Source: Loigolactobacillus zhaoyuanensis (lineage in GTDB: Bacteria > Bacillota > Bacilli > Lactobacillales > Lactobacillaceae). From it: DNA of 61,970 bases. How positions within the stretch are numbered: the stretch's first letter is position 1; every line of letters starts with the position of its first letter. A program made the translations under genes and the position numbers. The stretch covers positions 1 to 61,970 of the forward strand of contig NZ_RHOE01000010.1 of assembly GCF_003946385.1 (NCBI RefSeq), in the 5' to 3' direction. The notes under the pieces are model-generated. The model saw only the letters and a list, made by a program, of their open reading frames with translations, made no database searches and was not told where the DNA came from. Shown here piece after piece: positions 27,185 to 34,677 of this stretch.

Positions 27185-27196
27185 AAACAAACCTTC

Positions 27197-27336
27197 CTCT
27201 ACTCCACAATTATAGGTTATTTTTGGACCAAAAATTTGATGTTTCGGTCGATGACCATTTTGATGGCCGCAACCTCGCTCATCAAAAACATGGCGCTACT
27301 CCACAATAGTGGATCATTTTTGGACCAAAAAACATG
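27197..27336. repeat. Dispersed structured repeat family B, copy 1
   Basis: Two units, the second partial. On the minus strand the order is TTTTTTGGTCCAAAAA, TCCACTATTGTGGAGTAG, a hairpin TTTTGATG..CATCAAAA, a second TTTTTGGTCCAAAAA, and a degraded hairpin next to the carbonic anhydrase ribosome binding site. The same arrangement recurs at 30273-30440 with compensated stem differences. Confidence 0.75.
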
Positions 27337-27342
27337 CTTACA

Positions 27343-28164
27343 TTATTTTTTGGTCAACTCATCCCGTAAACGTGCGGCGAGATCATGGCGCGTTTTACGA
27401 CGGCGATCTGCTAGCAACCGACTGAATTTCGGTTGTTGCTTTAACAAACGTTGAATACGGTCCAAGGCCTTTAATTCTTCTGGCAGCGTTTGTGGCGACC
27501 ATTTATGAATTGCGCTGTCGTTACGCGTCACATAATGGTACTGTGGCGCGGCCGCGTAGTAGAAACAGTGCGTCTGCAACACATAAGCCACATTGAACAA
27601 TTGATCTTCCAGTAATGTGATTTCCTCGTCAAATGTTAGTTGTTGCCGCTGGATCAGCGCCAAACGATAGCATTTATTCCACAGAAACCCCCGAATATCA
27701 CCACTAGGTTTGAGCACATTGGTCAACATCGCTTGTCGATCTAGCACTTGCGTTTCCGCGCTACCAAATAATACTTTCAGACTGGGCCAATCAGTATAAT
27801 AGCCACACATCGCCATATCTGCTTGCGGCTGCGCCATTTGTTCGCTGAAACTCGCTAAATAAGTTGGCTCGCACCAATCATCGCCATCGACAAAACATAC
27901 ATAGTCGCCACTGGCCTGCTGAATGCCTACATTACGCGCCGCCGAAACACCTTGATTGGTCGGTTGACGCCAGATATGAAATCGGTTGTCTTTTTGCGTC
28001 CACGCCGCCAAAATAGCCGCCGAATCGTCAGTTGAAGCGTCATCGATCAGCCACACGTTGAAGTTAGTGTACGTCTGTGCCTGCAAGCTTGCAAGACATT
28101 GCTCTAAGTAAGGTGCTAAATTATATACCGGCACGATCACCGTGAATTGTTTTTCCGCCATCAT
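27343..28164 (-). CDS. Family 2 glycosyltransferase
   Basis: A 273-residue GT-A fold enzyme. The nucleotide-sugar region shows VIVPVYNLAPYLEQCL, IDDASTDDS and the DxD-like FVDGDDW. It has no membrane segment. It stands alone, not in a polysaccharide cluster, so the acceptor is unknown. The 3' end lies seven bases from repeat family B. GGAGGTGG lies upstream of the start. Confidence 0.85.
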   Translation of the reverse strand: MMAEKQFTVIVPVYNLAPYLEQCLASLQAQTYTNFNVWLIDDASTDDSAAILAAWTQKDNRFHIWRQPTNQGVSAARNVGIQQASGDYVCFVDGDDWCEPTYLASFSEQMAQPQADMAMCGYYTDWPSLKVLFGSAETQVLDRQAMLTNVLKPSGDIRGFLWNKCYRLALIQRQQLTFDEEITLLEDQLFNVAYVLQTHCFYYAAAPQYHYVTRNDSAIHKWSPQTLPEELKALDRIQRLLKQQPKFSRLLADRRRKTRHDLAARLRDELTKK

Positions 28165-28343
28165 TTATACTTCCACCTCCGCTTTACGATCAACCCAGCT
28201 CCAGTATAGCAAATCTGTCTAAAGCTTTCTGTTAGAACAGGTAATAAGGCGAATGCTTTTTGGATCATTGACAAAAAAATGCACGTTTTAGTCGTATATA
28301 GCTAAAATTTAACGATAATTTTTAGATAACGTTCAGTTTTAGG

Positions 28344-28372
28344 TTGGCAACATGCTTTTTATATAGTAAAAT
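28344..28372 (+). promoter_or_regulatory. Promoter of the purine permease gene, with PurBox-like sites
   Basis: TTGGCA (28344-28349) and TAAAAT (28367-28372) are 17 bases apart. ACACGAACATTA at about 28392-28403 resembles a PurBox, and AACTGAACGTTA on the minus strand at about 28327-28338 is an opposed partner. PurR control would fit a purine permease, though the two boxes are farther apart than in classical sites. Confidence 0.5.
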
Positions 28373-28448
28373 AAGGGTTGTCGTTGATATAAACACGAAC
28401 ATTACCACAAATGCAGTTATAAACTATATTAGTTAAGGGGACTTCATT

Positions 28449-29759
28449 TTGAAAGCAAGTTTGGTGCATTACTTTGATTTAGCTCAGCTGCACACCACGA
28501 TCAAACGTGAGGTATTAGCTGGTTTCACCACTTTTATCTCTATGGTTTATATTTTATTCGTTAATCCAAGCGTTCTCGGTGCTGCCGGGATGGATAAAGG
28601 GGCGGTGTTCACCGCCACCGCCGTAGCTAGTGCATTGGGTTGTATCTTAATGGGAATACTGGCAAAATACCCGATCGCGATTGCCCCTGGTCTTGGTGTT
28701 AATGCCTTCTTCGCCTATTCAGTCGTTATCGGGATGAAGATTCCTTGGCAAACAGCGATGGCCGGCGTTTTTGTGGCTTCACTAATTTTTATGTTGATCA
28801 CCGTTTTAAAATTACGTGAGGCGATCATTAATGCTATCCCCCGTAATCTTAAATTAGCAATCGCTGCTGGGATCGGCCTTTTCATTGCTTTTCTTGGTTT
28901 ACACGACGGCGGTTTGATCGTCGCCAACAAATCAACCGTGGTTGGTTTAGGCGCACTTAATGTAGGTACAACTTGGTTGACCATTTTTGGCTTGATCGTA
29001 ACGGCCATTCTAATGGTGCGCAAAGTTCCTGGCGCTATCTTTATCGGTATGGTTGCAACTGCGATCCTTGGCTTGATCACTGGCTTGATCCACGCGCCGA
29101 GCGCTATTATTGCTGGCGTACCTAGTATCAAATCAACATTTATGGTTGGCGCCTTACATATTGGCGATATCAATTCAATGCAACTGGTGGTGGTCGTGCT
29201 CACTTTCCTGTTGGTCACATTCTTTGATACTGCTGGCACTTTAGTCGGCCTGGCTGAACAAGCTGGCTTCATGGTCAACAACAAAATGCCGCGCGTCGGT
29301 AGAGCTTTACTGGCTGATTCGACTTCCATGTTGGTGGGTTCCCTACTAGGAACTTCGCCAACCTCCGCGTACGTTGAATCTTCGGCTGGTATCGCCGTTG
29401 GTGGTCGCTCAGGCTTAACTGCTGTTACCACCGGGATACTCTTTATCGGCGGTATGTTCTTCTCGCCGCTTTTGTCCGTAGTCACTAGTCAAGTAACCGC
29501 ACCTGCGCTGATCATCGTCGGCGTCTTAATGGCTCAGTCATTACGTGAAATCGATTGGAGCAAGTTGGAGATCGCCATTCCGGCTTTCTTAATTGTGATC
29601 GGTATGCCGCTAACCTACAGTATTTCTGACGGTATCGCACTTGGTTTTATCATGTACCCGATCACAATGATCGCCGCTAAACGCGGAAAGGAAGTCCACC
29701 CGCTGATGTACGCGCTGTTCTTCGTGTTTGTGCTCTTCTTATGGATCATGAATCAATAA
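28449..29759 (+). CDS. NCS2 family guanine/hypoxanthine permease (AzgA-like)
   Basis: A 436-residue transporter with about 13 hydrophobic segments, importing purine bases with protons. EVLAGFTTFISMVYILFVNP and APGLGVNAFFAYSVV are family signatures, as is ESSAGIAVGGRSGLTA. Translation starts at TTG 28449 behind AAGGGGAC. No purine riboswitch is visible in the leader. Monocistronic with its own terminator. Confidence 0.9.
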   Translation: MKASLVHYFDLAQLHTTIKREVLAGFTTFISMVYILFVNPSVLGAAGMDKGAVFTATAVASALGCILMGILAKYPIAIAPGLGVNAFFAYSVVIGMKIPWQTAMAGVFVASLIFMLITVLKLREAIINAIPRNLKLAIAAGIGLFIAFLGLHDGGLIVANKSTVVGLGALNVGTTWLTIFGLIVTAILMVRKVPGAIFIGMVATAILGLITGLIHAPSAIIAGVPSIKSTFMVGALHIGDINSMQLVVVVLTFLLVTFFDTAGTLVGLAEQAGFMVNNKMPRVGRALLADSTSMLVGSLLGTSPTSAYVESSAGIAVGGRSGLTAVTTGILFIGGMFFSPLLSVVTSQVTAPALIIVGVLMAQSLREIDWSKLEIAIPAFLIVIGMPLTYSISDGIALGFIMYPITMIAAKRGKEVHPLMYALFFVFVLFLWIMNQ

Positions 29760-29769
29760 TCAAAGCCTA

Positions 29770-29799
29770 TGAAGTCGCCTAGCGTTGGCGGCTTTTTTT
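29770..29799 (+). terminator. Terminator after the purine permease gene
   Basis: AAGTCGCC pairs with GGCGGCTT around seven bases and is followed by T residues. Confidence 0.8.
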
Positions 29800-29846
29800 A
29801 TCCGCTATATTTAAACTACGCAAAATCAGCGCCATTAATTCTTACG

Positions 29847-29888
29847 AAAAAAAATAAGCGCGCTTGAACTGTTTTCAAGCGTGCTTAA
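29847..29888 (-). terminator. Terminator after the DUF1827-like gene
   Basis: On the minus strand AAGCACGCTTGAA pairs with TTCAAGCGCGCTT and continues into eight T residues. Confidence 0.88.
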
Positions 29889-29905
29889 TAATTACGATTA
29901 TTAAA

Positions 29906-30259
29906 TTATTCTGCAGAATTAGGCGCTTCGATGATCACAATATCCTTCATTGACCGAATTTTATGGTGGCGCGCGGCTTCGATTTCACTCTTGCTAAAGC
30001 GTGTGGTATCGCTGATTGGTAGCCCCGGTAATAACCGCTCGCTGACGAATTTAATTTCATCTTCACGAATATTGCGGTTACTGTTGGTTAAGATCACATC
30101 CAAATGTTCAAAATTATCCACAAAGTACACGCTAGTATTGCCTAATGTGTACTTACGAAAATAACGAATCGCAGTATTGCCGTAAAGATAAGAAATCGTG
30201 TTAGGAATCATCTTGCGTAAACTTGTATTGACTTTGATCGGAACTTCGATTAATTTCAT
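29906..30259 (-). CDS. Conserved hypothetical protein, DUF1827-like
   Basis: A 117-residue soluble protein. The N-terminal MKLIEVPIKV and the central HLDVILTNSNRNIREDEI followed by FVSERLLPG resemble DUF1827 proteins of Lactobacillales, whose function is unknown. Its ribosome binding site AGAGGAG is the last part of repeat family B copy 2, so its expression could depend on that structure. Confidence 0.6.
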   Translation of the reverse strand: MKLIEVPIKVNTSLRKMIPNTISYLYGNTAIRYFRKYTLGNTSVYFVDNFEHLDVILTNSNRNIREDEIKFVSERLLPGLPISDTTRFSKSEIEAARHHKIRSMKDIVIIEAPNSAE

Positions 30260-30272
30260 AGATGTCGATCTC

Positions 30273-30440
30273 CTCTACTCCACAATAGTGGATAAATTTT
30301 GTGCCAAAATTCTTTGATGCTACGGTCGATGGCCATTTTGACGGCCGCAGCCACGCGCGTCAAAAACATGGCTCTACTCCACAATAGTGGATAAATTTTG
30401 TACCAAAATTCTTTGATGCTGTTCGTCGATGCATCAAAGG
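30273..30440. repeat. Dispersed structured repeat family B, copy 2
   Basis: Unit 1 spans 30273-30371 and a partial unit 2 follows. Each opens, on the plus strand, with CTCTACTCCACAATAGTGGA, which folds as TCCAC..GTGGA, followed by AATTTTGTGCCAAAATT. Unit 1 carries TTTTGACG..CGTCAAAA (minus strand). Unit 2 carries a shorter hairpin TTTGATGC..GCATCAAA. It lies directly upstream of the minus-strand gene at 29906-30259. Confidence 0.75.
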
Positions 30441-30673
30441 CTGGCCTAAATATGATTCGGCAGCCCATTAGGCCGTACCAATGCTGTCTATATTTTAAGG
30501 TAAATCTTATTGAATTACCAGTTATTTACTCAGCGTTGGGGCACTTAACTTTCACACTGCAACTAGTTTGTCAGCTCGCTAGCTGCTGCTTGTCGCCGTT
30601 CATTAACTGACAGCTGTTATTTTTGCGAAAAAAGTTTACAATAATAGGGATTACTACTATGGAGGCTACTATT

Positions 30674-31465
30674 TTGATTACATTAAAATCTGCACGTGAA
30701 ATTGAGGGTATGCGTAAATCTGGCGCTATTTTAGCTGGTGTACATTTGGGACTACAGAAGTTCATCAAGCCTGGCGTTTCAACTTGGGCAATTGAAAAAT
30801 TTTCTCGTGAATATATCGAATCTCATGGCGCAACCGCCTCAGAAATCGGTTTTGACGGTTATAAATATGCAACTTGTGTCAGCCTTAACGATGAAGTTGC
30901 GCACGGCATCCCCCGGCGTGGCTTGGATGTTAAAAACGGCGATATCGTAAAGGTCGATATGTGCGTAAACCTTGATGGCTATGAAAGTGACTCCTGCTGG
31001 ACCTATGCCGTCGGCGAAATTTCACCCGAGAATAAGCGCTTAATGGAAGTTACTAAAAAAGCCTTATACTTAGGCATTGATCAAGCTATCATCGGCAATC
31101 GGATCGGTGATATTGGTCACGCGATCCAACAATATACTGAAGTTGAAAATAATTTTGGCGATGTTCGCGAATTGATCGGCCATGGTATCCAACCAACGAT
31201 CCATGAAGATCCAGCAGTTCCACATTACGGTGAAGCTGGTAAGGGATTGCGTCTACGCGAAGGTATGACCATCACCATCGAGCCCATGATCACTCGCGGT
31301 ACATGGCGCTTAACCACCCGCGTCGTGCCCCACGATACTTGGGAATATTACGCTACTGAAGATGGTTCAATGGCTGCACAATATGAACACACCTTAGCAA
31401 TCACCAAAGAAGGCCCTAAAATTTTAACCTCGCAAGATCCTGAATTTGACGCTAAATATTTATAA
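30674..31465 (+). CDS. map: Type I methionine aminopeptidase
   Basis: A 263-residue metallopeptidase removing N-terminal Met. The substrate His is in EVAHGIP, metal ligands are in VDMCVNLDGYESDS (two Asp), ELIGHGIQ (His), TITIEPM (Glu) and AAQYEHT (Glu). TTG 30674 is chosen because GGAGG at 30661-30665 lies 8 bases upstream and homology begins at MITLKSAREIE. It has its own terminator. It is not in the usual ribosomal-protein operon, so a second copy may exist elsewhere. Confidence 0.92.
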   Translation: MITLKSAREIEGMRKSGAILAGVHLGLQKFIKPGVSTWAIEKFSREYIESHGATASEIGFDGYKYATCVSLNDEVAHGIPRRGLDVKNGDIVKVDMCVNLDGYESDSCWTYAVGEISPENKRLMEVTKKALYLGIDQAIIGNRIGDIGHAIQQYTEVENNFGDVRELIGHGIQPTIHEDPAVPHYGEAGKGLRLREGMTITIEPMITRGTWRLTTRVVPHDTWEYYATEDGSMAAQYEHTLAITKEGPKILTSQDPEFDAKYL

Positions 31466-31473
31466 AATTCATT

Positions 31474-31511
31474 AAAATGTATCGGCATTAATTTGCGGGT
31501 ACATTTTTTAT
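31474..31511 (+). terminator. Terminator after map
   Basis: AAAATGTA pairs with TACATTTT across a 17-base loop, followed by T residues. Confidence 0.7.
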
Positions 31512-31586
31512 AGTCTCAGCCGCACTTAACGCGCCAATGCGTAAAATACGCGACCGCAAACTTGGTTACTACTCACTAAAAATAGC

Positions 31587-31616
31587 TTGACAAATCAGAA
31601 CGTATGTTTGTATGAT
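31587..31616 (+). promoter_or_regulatory. Promoter with a LexA-type SOS box
   Basis: TTGACA (31587-31592) and TATGAT (31611-31616) are 18 bases apart. The spacer holds AGAACGTATGTTTG (31597-31610), which matches the Gram-positive LexA/DinR box pattern GAAC-N4-GTTY. A repressor bound there would cover the promoter. Confidence 0.7.
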
Positions 31617-31648
31617 AGAGCTATCACTTGGAAAGAAGTTGAGCGTTT

Positions 31649-31897
31649 ATGCCCCTTACTGATACACCGATTGAAGCTATTCCAATCAACCTTGATACCT
31701 ATATTGTGCTCCACCCTGAAGCCAGCTACGATCTAGAAGTCCGGCGCCAACAAGCGACTAGCAGTTATACTGTGGGGAAAATGAATTACAAGTATCACCA
31801 CGATACCTTTGCTTCTTTTGTGTTTAAAATCTTTCCAGAAATCACCTTATTGGATATCCATAATTTACAGAAAAAAATCAACCGCTACATCCCTTGA
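31649..31897 (+). CDS. Hypothetical protein, first gene of the LexA-box operon
   Basis: An 82-residue soluble protein (MPLTDTPIEAIPINLDTYIV onward) with a C-terminal predicted helix LLDIHNLQKKINRYIP. No family recognised. AAAGAAG precedes the ATG. It follows the SOS-box promoter by ~30 bases and precedes the DUF2075 gene by 51 bases with no terminator between, so the two are very probably co-induced by DNA damage. Confidence 0.65.
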   Translation: MPLTDTPIEAIPINLDTYIVLHPEASYDLEVRRQQATSSYTVGKMNYKYHHDTFASFVFKIFPEITLLDIHNLQKKINRYIP

Positions 31898-31948
31898 AAG
31901 TTTGAGCACACTGCGCTAAGTTGTTAGGTAGAAAGTAGGCTGAAGCCA

Positions 31949-33145
31949 GTGTTAGAAAATACCGCAACCACCAAGTTAGCCCCAGAAACTAAATTATCAG
32001 CGCAACAACAAGAACTAAAAAAGCGCGTGCTCGCTTTTTGTGAGCAACATTTAATTCAGCAGCAAACTGGCTTATTTGTTATTCAAGGCGCAGCCGGTAC
32101 CGGTAAAAGTGTTGTCCTGAGTGCACTAATGGCTACTTTACAGCGAGGCCGCAACGACGCCACCAGCCCGTTTTACCAGACTAATAATTATTTGCTCGTC
32201 AATCATCCCGAGATGTTGAAAACCTACAAACAAATTGCGGCCGATCAACCTTACTTACGCAAAAAGGACTTCATGAAACCAACGCCATTCATCAATCAAA
32301 TGGCTAAGCAAGCGACGACTGCTGATATCGTACTGGTCGATGAAGCCCACCTACTACTGACTAAAAGCGACCGTTACAATCGCTTCAATCAAGAAAATCA
32401 ATTAGCTGAAATTTGCAAACACAGCCGAGTAGTTATTTTAGTCTTTGACACCCACCAAGTTTTGAAAATGAAAAGCTACTGGGATCAGGCTAAATTAGCG
32501 GCATTAATTGAAGCTCAGCCCCACGAAATTTTTCATTTGACCCAACAATTTCGAGTCCACGCCAATAGGGCAACCCAGCAGTGGTTAACCGCGCTAGGTA
32601 CCCAAGGCCAGTTATTACCGCGACCAACTGATGCCGATTTTGATTTACGAATTTTCGCTGACGCCAATTTTATGTACCAACAATTATGTCAACGTGACCA
32701 TGAATATGGACTTTCCCGTTTAGTGGCCACGGCCGACTTTCCCTATAAGCTAGACGGCAACACTTATTACGTCACTGCACCAGGGTTTAAGCTACCGTGG
32801 GATAAAAATATGGACCCGAACGTAACTTGGGCTGAGCGTCCCGAAACACTGGATGAAGTGGGCTCAATCTATACGATCCAAGGCTTTGACCTCAATTACG
32901 TTGCCGTTATACTTGGGCCCTCAGTCACCTATGATGCCGCAACCCAGCGCCTTAAGCTACTCCCCAACAATTACCAAGATCACGAAGCGTTTAAGCGCCG
33001 ATCCGACCTAACCACGCAGCAGTCGACCCAGGTGAAGCAGCAGATCATCCTAAATTCGATCAACGTATTACTACAACGCGGGCGCTATGGCTTATACCTC
33101 TACGCTACTGATCCGCAGTTACGAGCTAAATTATTATCACTATAA
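31949..33145 (+). CDS. DUF2075 domain P-loop ATPase (helicase-like)
   Basis: A 398-residue protein. Walker A is GAAGTGKSVVL near residue 50, Walker B is IVLVDEAHLLL near residue 130, LTQQFRVH is a superfamily-1-like motif, and EVGSIYTIQGFDLNYVAVILG near residue 310 resembles the late helicase motifs. DUF2075 proteins are predicted DNA or RNA translocases of uncertain role. It starts at GTG 31949. The SOS-box promoter upstream suggests a role in DNA damage or mobile-element response. Confidence 0.8.
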   Translation: MLENTATTKLAPETKLSAQQQELKKRVLAFCEQHLIQQQTGLFVIQGAAGTGKSVVLSALMATLQRGRNDATSPFYQTNNYLLVNHPEMLKTYKQIAADQPYLRKKDFMKPTPFINQMAKQATTADIVLVDEAHLLLTKSDRYNRFNQENQLAEICKHSRVVILVFDTHQVLKMKSYWDQAKLAALIEAQPHEIFHLTQQFRVHANRATQQWLTALGTQGQLLPRPTDADFDLRIFADANFMYQQLCQRDHEYGLSRLVATADFPYKLDGNTYYVTAPGFKLPWDKNMDPNVTWAERPETLDEVGSIYTIQGFDLNYVAVILGPSVTYDAATQRLKLLPNNYQDHEAFKRRSDLTTQQSTQVKQQIILNSINVLLQRGRYGLYLYATDPQLRAKLLSL

Positions 33146-33180
33146 AAAATAGGCTGACAGTTTGAGCTGCCAGCCTTATT
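33146..33180. terminator. Terminator after the DUF2075 gene, duplicated at 34068
   Basis: AATAGGCTGACAG pairs with CTGCCAGCCTTATT and is flanked by A and T runs. The same hairpin with neighbouring ATCGGTTTAAAT occurs ~920 bases downstream. Confidence 0.8.
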
Positions 33181-33255
33181 TTATCGGTTTAAATTGTCAG
33201 CACTACGCTATTAGCTCCTGATATTTTTTCAAAAATAACTTTAGCTTAGTTGCGT

Positions 33256-33732
33256 TTATGCAAATTTTAATGTTGCTTGACCATTGACTGCCTTAAACAA
33301 ATCCACCCAATGAGTCAAGGTCAGCGCAGTTTGACCAAGTTCAGCTTTGGCAATCTGTGATTGCGAAATATTCGTTTTTGCGGCCACATCCGCTTGGGTC
33401 ATATGGGCGATACGCCGGGCTTGTTGAAATTTAATTGCCATTTTGATTTCCGGCGAAATTGATAGAACTTCACTGATATCTTCATGTTTAGCACTAGCAA
33501 CAATTAAGTGTGCTAATTCAGCTTCTGTGATTTGATGATCTAAACCACCGCCAATTAGAGCTAATATTCTGATTGGTACTGTAGTATCCAACATTTTACT
33601 ATCAGCCATAGTCGCTTCAGCGTATTCGATTGAATCAGCCGGATAGTGATTGATGGTATTACTGATCAATTTACGTTGTTCCAGGACTGCATGATAGTCG
33701 GTTAGATCGATTTCATTATCTACTAGTGGCAT
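33256..33732 (-). CDS. XRE-family transcription regulator, antitoxin-like
   Basis: A 158-residue protein. The C-terminal ~60 residues are a Cro/CI HTH (ARRIAHMTQADVAAKTNISQ then SQIAKAELG). The N-terminal 90 residues are acidic and not recognised. It follows a 37-codon frame by 19 bases and both lie behind a palindromic operator, the layout of type II toxin-antitoxin operons. CGGAGG precedes the ATG. Confidence 0.75.
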   Translation of the reverse strand: MPLVDNEIDLTDYHAVLEQRKLISNTINHYPADSIEYAEATMADSKMLDTTVPIRILALIGGGLDHQITEAELAHLIVASAKHEDISEVLSISPEIKMAIKFQQARRIAHMTQADVAAKTNISQSQIAKAELGQTALTLTHWVDLFKAVNGQATLKFA

Positions 33733-33751
33733 TGTACTAGCCTCCGTTCAA

Positions 33752-33865
33752 TTAATTATCAAGATATTTATGCAGTAATTGTTGCCAGTCAAATTTGAAT
33801 TGGTCATTTGGCCAATAATGATCAATGAAATACTTATTACGCAAGCTTTTGTATTTAATAGCCAT
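33752..33865 (-). CDS. Small 37-residue protein upstream of the XRE gene
   Basis: ATG 33865 to TAA encodes MAIKYKSLRNKYFIDHYW then PNDQFKFDWQQLLHKYLDN. It is rich in aromatic and basic residues. There is no strong Shine-Dalgarno; the transcript would start close to the ATG, so it may be leaderless. Its place first in an autoregulated operon suggests a tiny toxin, a toxin remnant or a leader peptide. No family recognised. Confidence 0.4.
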   Translation of the reverse strand: MAIKYKSLRNKYFIDHYWPNDQFKFDWQQLLHKYLDN

Positions 33866-33871
33866 AACTGT

Positions 33872-33907
33872 ATTATATCATGTAATTCGTTTAAAGAATT
33901 ACATGAT
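33872..33907 (-). promoter_or_regulatory. Promoter and palindromic operator of the XRE operon
   Basis: ATCATGTAATTC (33877-33888) and GAATTACATGAT (33896-33907) are a perfect 12-bp inverted repeat with a 7-base spacer. Minus-strand TATAAT (33877-33872) abuts its inner edge. A dimeric XRE regulator binding here would block its own operon. Confidence 0.75.
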
Positions 33908-34067
33908 ATTCCTTTCCTTGTGTTATTTTGCAGATACTATTAAAATTCGCAAAATAAGCAGTTATCATTGTCTAATTTAGTTAATGATTAGTGGCATGCA
34001 TAATAATCCTCCGGTAACTTGATTGCGCTAATATTTAACTATCGTGCTGCTCAACTAAAGTTCCAGA

Positions 34068-34108
34068 TAAAAAAATAGGCTGACAGCTCAAACTGTCAGT
34101 CTATTTTT
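34068..34108. terminator. Terminator hairpin, second copy of the 33146 hairpin
   Basis: AAAAATAGGCTGACAG pairs with CTGTCAGTCTATTTTT. It terminates the YdeI-like gene on the minus strand and resembles the hairpin at 33146, including the flanking ATCGATTTAAAT. Confidence 0.78.
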
Positions 34109-34129
34109 ATCGATTTAAATGTAAGCGTG

Positions 34130-34375
34130 TTATTTAGCTCGTTGACCATAACCACGCTTAGATTTATACCCCGCGTCGAGGATCATCCGCATGTCAGCAA
34201 TATGCCGTTGTTTAGTTACTTCCGCCTTGGCGCCAAAAACATACCGCGCCCATTCGCGTTGGTAACCAGGGGTTAAGTCATCAAAGAATTGTTTAGTTGC
34301 GGGGGCATCATTAAGTAACTCACTTACTTGTGGAATATCAACTTCGTAATCCGCGAGCGTTTTCTTTTCTACCAT
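34130..34375 (-). CDS. YdeI/OmpD-associated family protein, short form
   Basis: An 81-residue protein. The C-terminal stretch FDDLTPGYQREWARYVFGAK followed by KQRHIADMRMILDAGYKSK matches the C-terminal domain of YdeI/OmpD-associated proteins, linked to protection from cationic peptides in some bacteria. Typical members are about twice as long, so this is a one-domain version. RBS AGGAG lies upstream of the ATG. Confidence 0.65.
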   Translation of the reverse strand: MVEKKTLADYEVDIPQVSELLNDAPATKQFFDDLTPGYQREWARYVFGAKAEVTKQRHIADMRMILDAGYKSKRGYGQRAK

Positions 34376-34455
34376 TTAAAATCGACTCCTTTAGTCATTT
34401 TCCTGATTAATAGCATATCAAACCCTAGCTAAAGTGAAAAGACCCTGAGCAAAAA

Positions 34456-34470
34456 TGAGAATCATTTAAT
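34456..34470 (+). promoter_or_regulatory. Possible Fur-type box upstream of the iron importer
   Basis: TGAGAATCATTTAAT matches the 7-1-7 Fur-type core TGATAATNATTATCA at about 12 of 15 positions. It lies ~210 bases before the first importer gene. No clear -35/-10 pair is visible in 34376-34677, so this is suggestive only. Confidence 0.35.
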
Positions 34471-34677
34471 AAGCATTCTAATTGAGAACATTTTTCATTT
34501 AGCCTAGCCAGACACAATTTATTCTGTTAAAATAAGTAGCTAAACAGAGCGTTTTTAATTAATTTTTAATCAGATATTAATTTACCGAATTATTATCTAA
34601 AAGTCTTCCTATACTCACTTAAATAAAGCGTTTTTCCGTTAAACTAGAACTATGCTTTTAGTCAAGGAGGGGCATCA

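Noticed and set aside
28220-28448. Possible purine riboswitch before the NCS2 permease
   Set aside because: None of the conserved loop-loop and junction sequences of the purine aptamer are present; PurBox-like sites fit better.
28715-29485. A 256-codon minus-strand frame inside the purine permease gene
   Set aside because: It is the antisense shadow of a clear NCS2 transporter with family motifs; the composition is Ala/Pro/Thr-rich and there is no ribosome binding site.
30256-30468. A 70-codon minus-strand frame with a repeated KEFW..KIYPLLWSR motif
   Set aside because: The peptide repeat is the translation of repeat family B; it would overlap the ribosome binding site region of the real downstream gene.
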